This document shows positions 63,517 through 64,000 of a DNA stretch of 64,000 bases, piece after piece. This DNA is from Neobacillus rhizophilus (GTDB taxonomy: Bacteria; Bacillota; Bacilli; Bacillales; Cytobacillaceae): positions 579,666-643,665 of the forward strand of contig NZ_JAGYPF010000004.1 of NCBI RefSeq assembly GCF_018343535.1, read 5' to 3'. Made by a program: the position numbers and the translations under genes. Numbering within the stretch: the stretch's first letter is position 1; each line of letters begins with the position of its first letter. Below the pieces are notes generated by a model. It made no database searches, was not told where the DNA came from, and worked only from the letters and a program-made list of their open reading frames with translations.

Positions 63517-63646
63517 TCCACCCTTGAGTTAGTGACGGCTCGGGTGGATTATCCTACCAATATGCCGATCCCCTGCTGAGGGATCCGTCTATTGCTGGAC
63601 CGGACATGTTACTGCATGTTTGGTCTTTTTTAAATTATTCCACATT
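63507..63646 (-). ncRNA. Antisense antitoxin RNA (RatA/SR4-like), predicted
   Basis: On the minus strand the hairpin TAATCCACCC/GGGTGGATTA (63514-63551) is followed by seven Ts (63507-63513), a proper terminator. A minus-strand TATAAT (63654-63659) would start an RNA of about 140 bases near 63646 that overlaps the 3' end of the toxin mRNA. The -35 is poor. This is the layout of txpA/ratA in B. subtilis. Confidence 0.6.
63598..63631 (+). terminator. Terminator of the toxin mRNA
   Basis: GACCGGACATG pairs with CATGTTTGGTC (with small mismatches) around a six-base loop and is followed by six Ts. The toxin and antitoxin RNAs thus overlap over about 80-120 bases. Confidence 0.8.
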
Positions 63647-63804
63647 TAATCATATTATAACTGATATTTATAAAAATAAAAATAATTACTACGAACTACT
63701 AGAAAGGTATTTTTAATACCAGACGTTGAGGATACGATTCTGTCCATGAATAATTGCAGATAAGAAAAGGACAGAATAGTAATGAAAGAGGAGGAATCTA
63801 TGAA

Positions 63805-64000
63805 ATGATTAAAGAAATTTACTGGAATGCACCGGTAATACAAATTCAGCATAACGATTTTGGCGAATGGGAAACAATGCTATGGACGAACAGGAACTGT
63901 TGGAAAATTGTCTTTGAAGCTTTAGAAAAGTATTATTCTGCAGAGGAATATCGAGCTATAGACGCAAATGGAGAGATAATGGAATACCCACCAAAAAAAG
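63805..64000 (+). CDS. Hypothetical protein, cut by right edge
   Basis: The frame from ATG 63805 (AGGAGGAAT at 63789) stays open to the end of the window: IKEIYWNAPVIQIQHNDFG, ETMLWTNRNCWKIVFEAL, then EKYYSAEEYRAIDA. At least 65 residues. I do not recognise the family. Confidence 0.6.
   Translation, partial: MIKEIYWNAPVIQIQHNDFGEWETMLWTNRNCWKIVFEALEKYYSAEEYRAIDANGEIMEYPPKK

Overview
The window looks like the chromosome of a low-GC Bacillaceae bacterium (Bacillus, Neobacillus or Peribacillus type). The evidence is the strong AAGGAGG-type ribosome sites, rho-independent hairpin-plus-T terminators, TTG/GTG starts, a YqjM-like ene-reductase, short sigma-70 family factors of Bacillus type and a TxpA-like toxin. 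No rRNA or tRNA gene was seen. Much of the window is accessory DNA: an integrase, a phage-type replication module present as a broken direct repeat, two McrBC-like restriction modules, many gene remnants, and a large catabolic block.

Layout. (1) 1-2.5 kb: two unrecognised proteins and a tyrosine recombinase. (2) 2.5-6.6 kb: a phage-like replication module (DnaD-like initiator with two stops, G39P-like helicase loader, DnaB helicase, second winged-helix protein, frameshifted secreted nuclease). About 1.17 kb of it recurs at 10.3-11.5 kb. A secreted alpha/beta hydrolase and a conserved protein of unknown role lie between the copies. (3) 11.7-16.6 kb: McrBC-like module 1 (AAA+ GTPase plus DUF2357/PD-(D/E)XK protein). 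(4) 16.8-19.1 kb: a small sigma factor with a decayed divergent acetyltransferase, repeated at 40.6-41.5 kb, then a long leader with a textbook sigma-54 promoter.

(5) 19.2-28.0 kb: a Liv-type ABC importer with fused LivH-LivM, followed by an acetoacetate-decarboxylase-family enzyme, an SDR, an ene-reductase and a tandem EthD protein. (6) 28.6-40.2 kb: a TetR-controlled operon with its own operator: SDR, acyl-CoA ligase, two complementary acyl-CoA dehydrogenases, a frameshifted SDR, an enoyl-CoA hydratase and a second Liv importer with separate subunits. (7) 42-45 kb: a nitroreductase-like protein, a PaaI-type thioesterase and a HelD remnant. (8) 46.5-54.2 kb: a third Liv importer with fused LivM-LivG, an AraC regulator, a class III CoA-transferase and a FabG-like SDR. 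(9) 54.8-59.2 kb: a LuxR-type regulator divergent from a Baeyer-Villiger monooxygenase, SDR and esterase cassette. (10) 59.6-63.3 kb: McrBC-like module 2, then a type I toxin with an antisense RNA and a partial gene at the right edge.

Taken together, regions 5, 6, 8 and 9 read as an uptake and degradation island for cyclic or branched carboxylic acids or ketones. Three Liv systems would import the acids. The SDR, BVMO and esterase would turn a cyclic alcohol or ketone into a hydroxy acid. CoA ligase or CoA-transferase, the paired dehydrogenases, hydratase and SDRs would carry out beta-oxidation-like steps. The actual substrate cannot be read from sequence.
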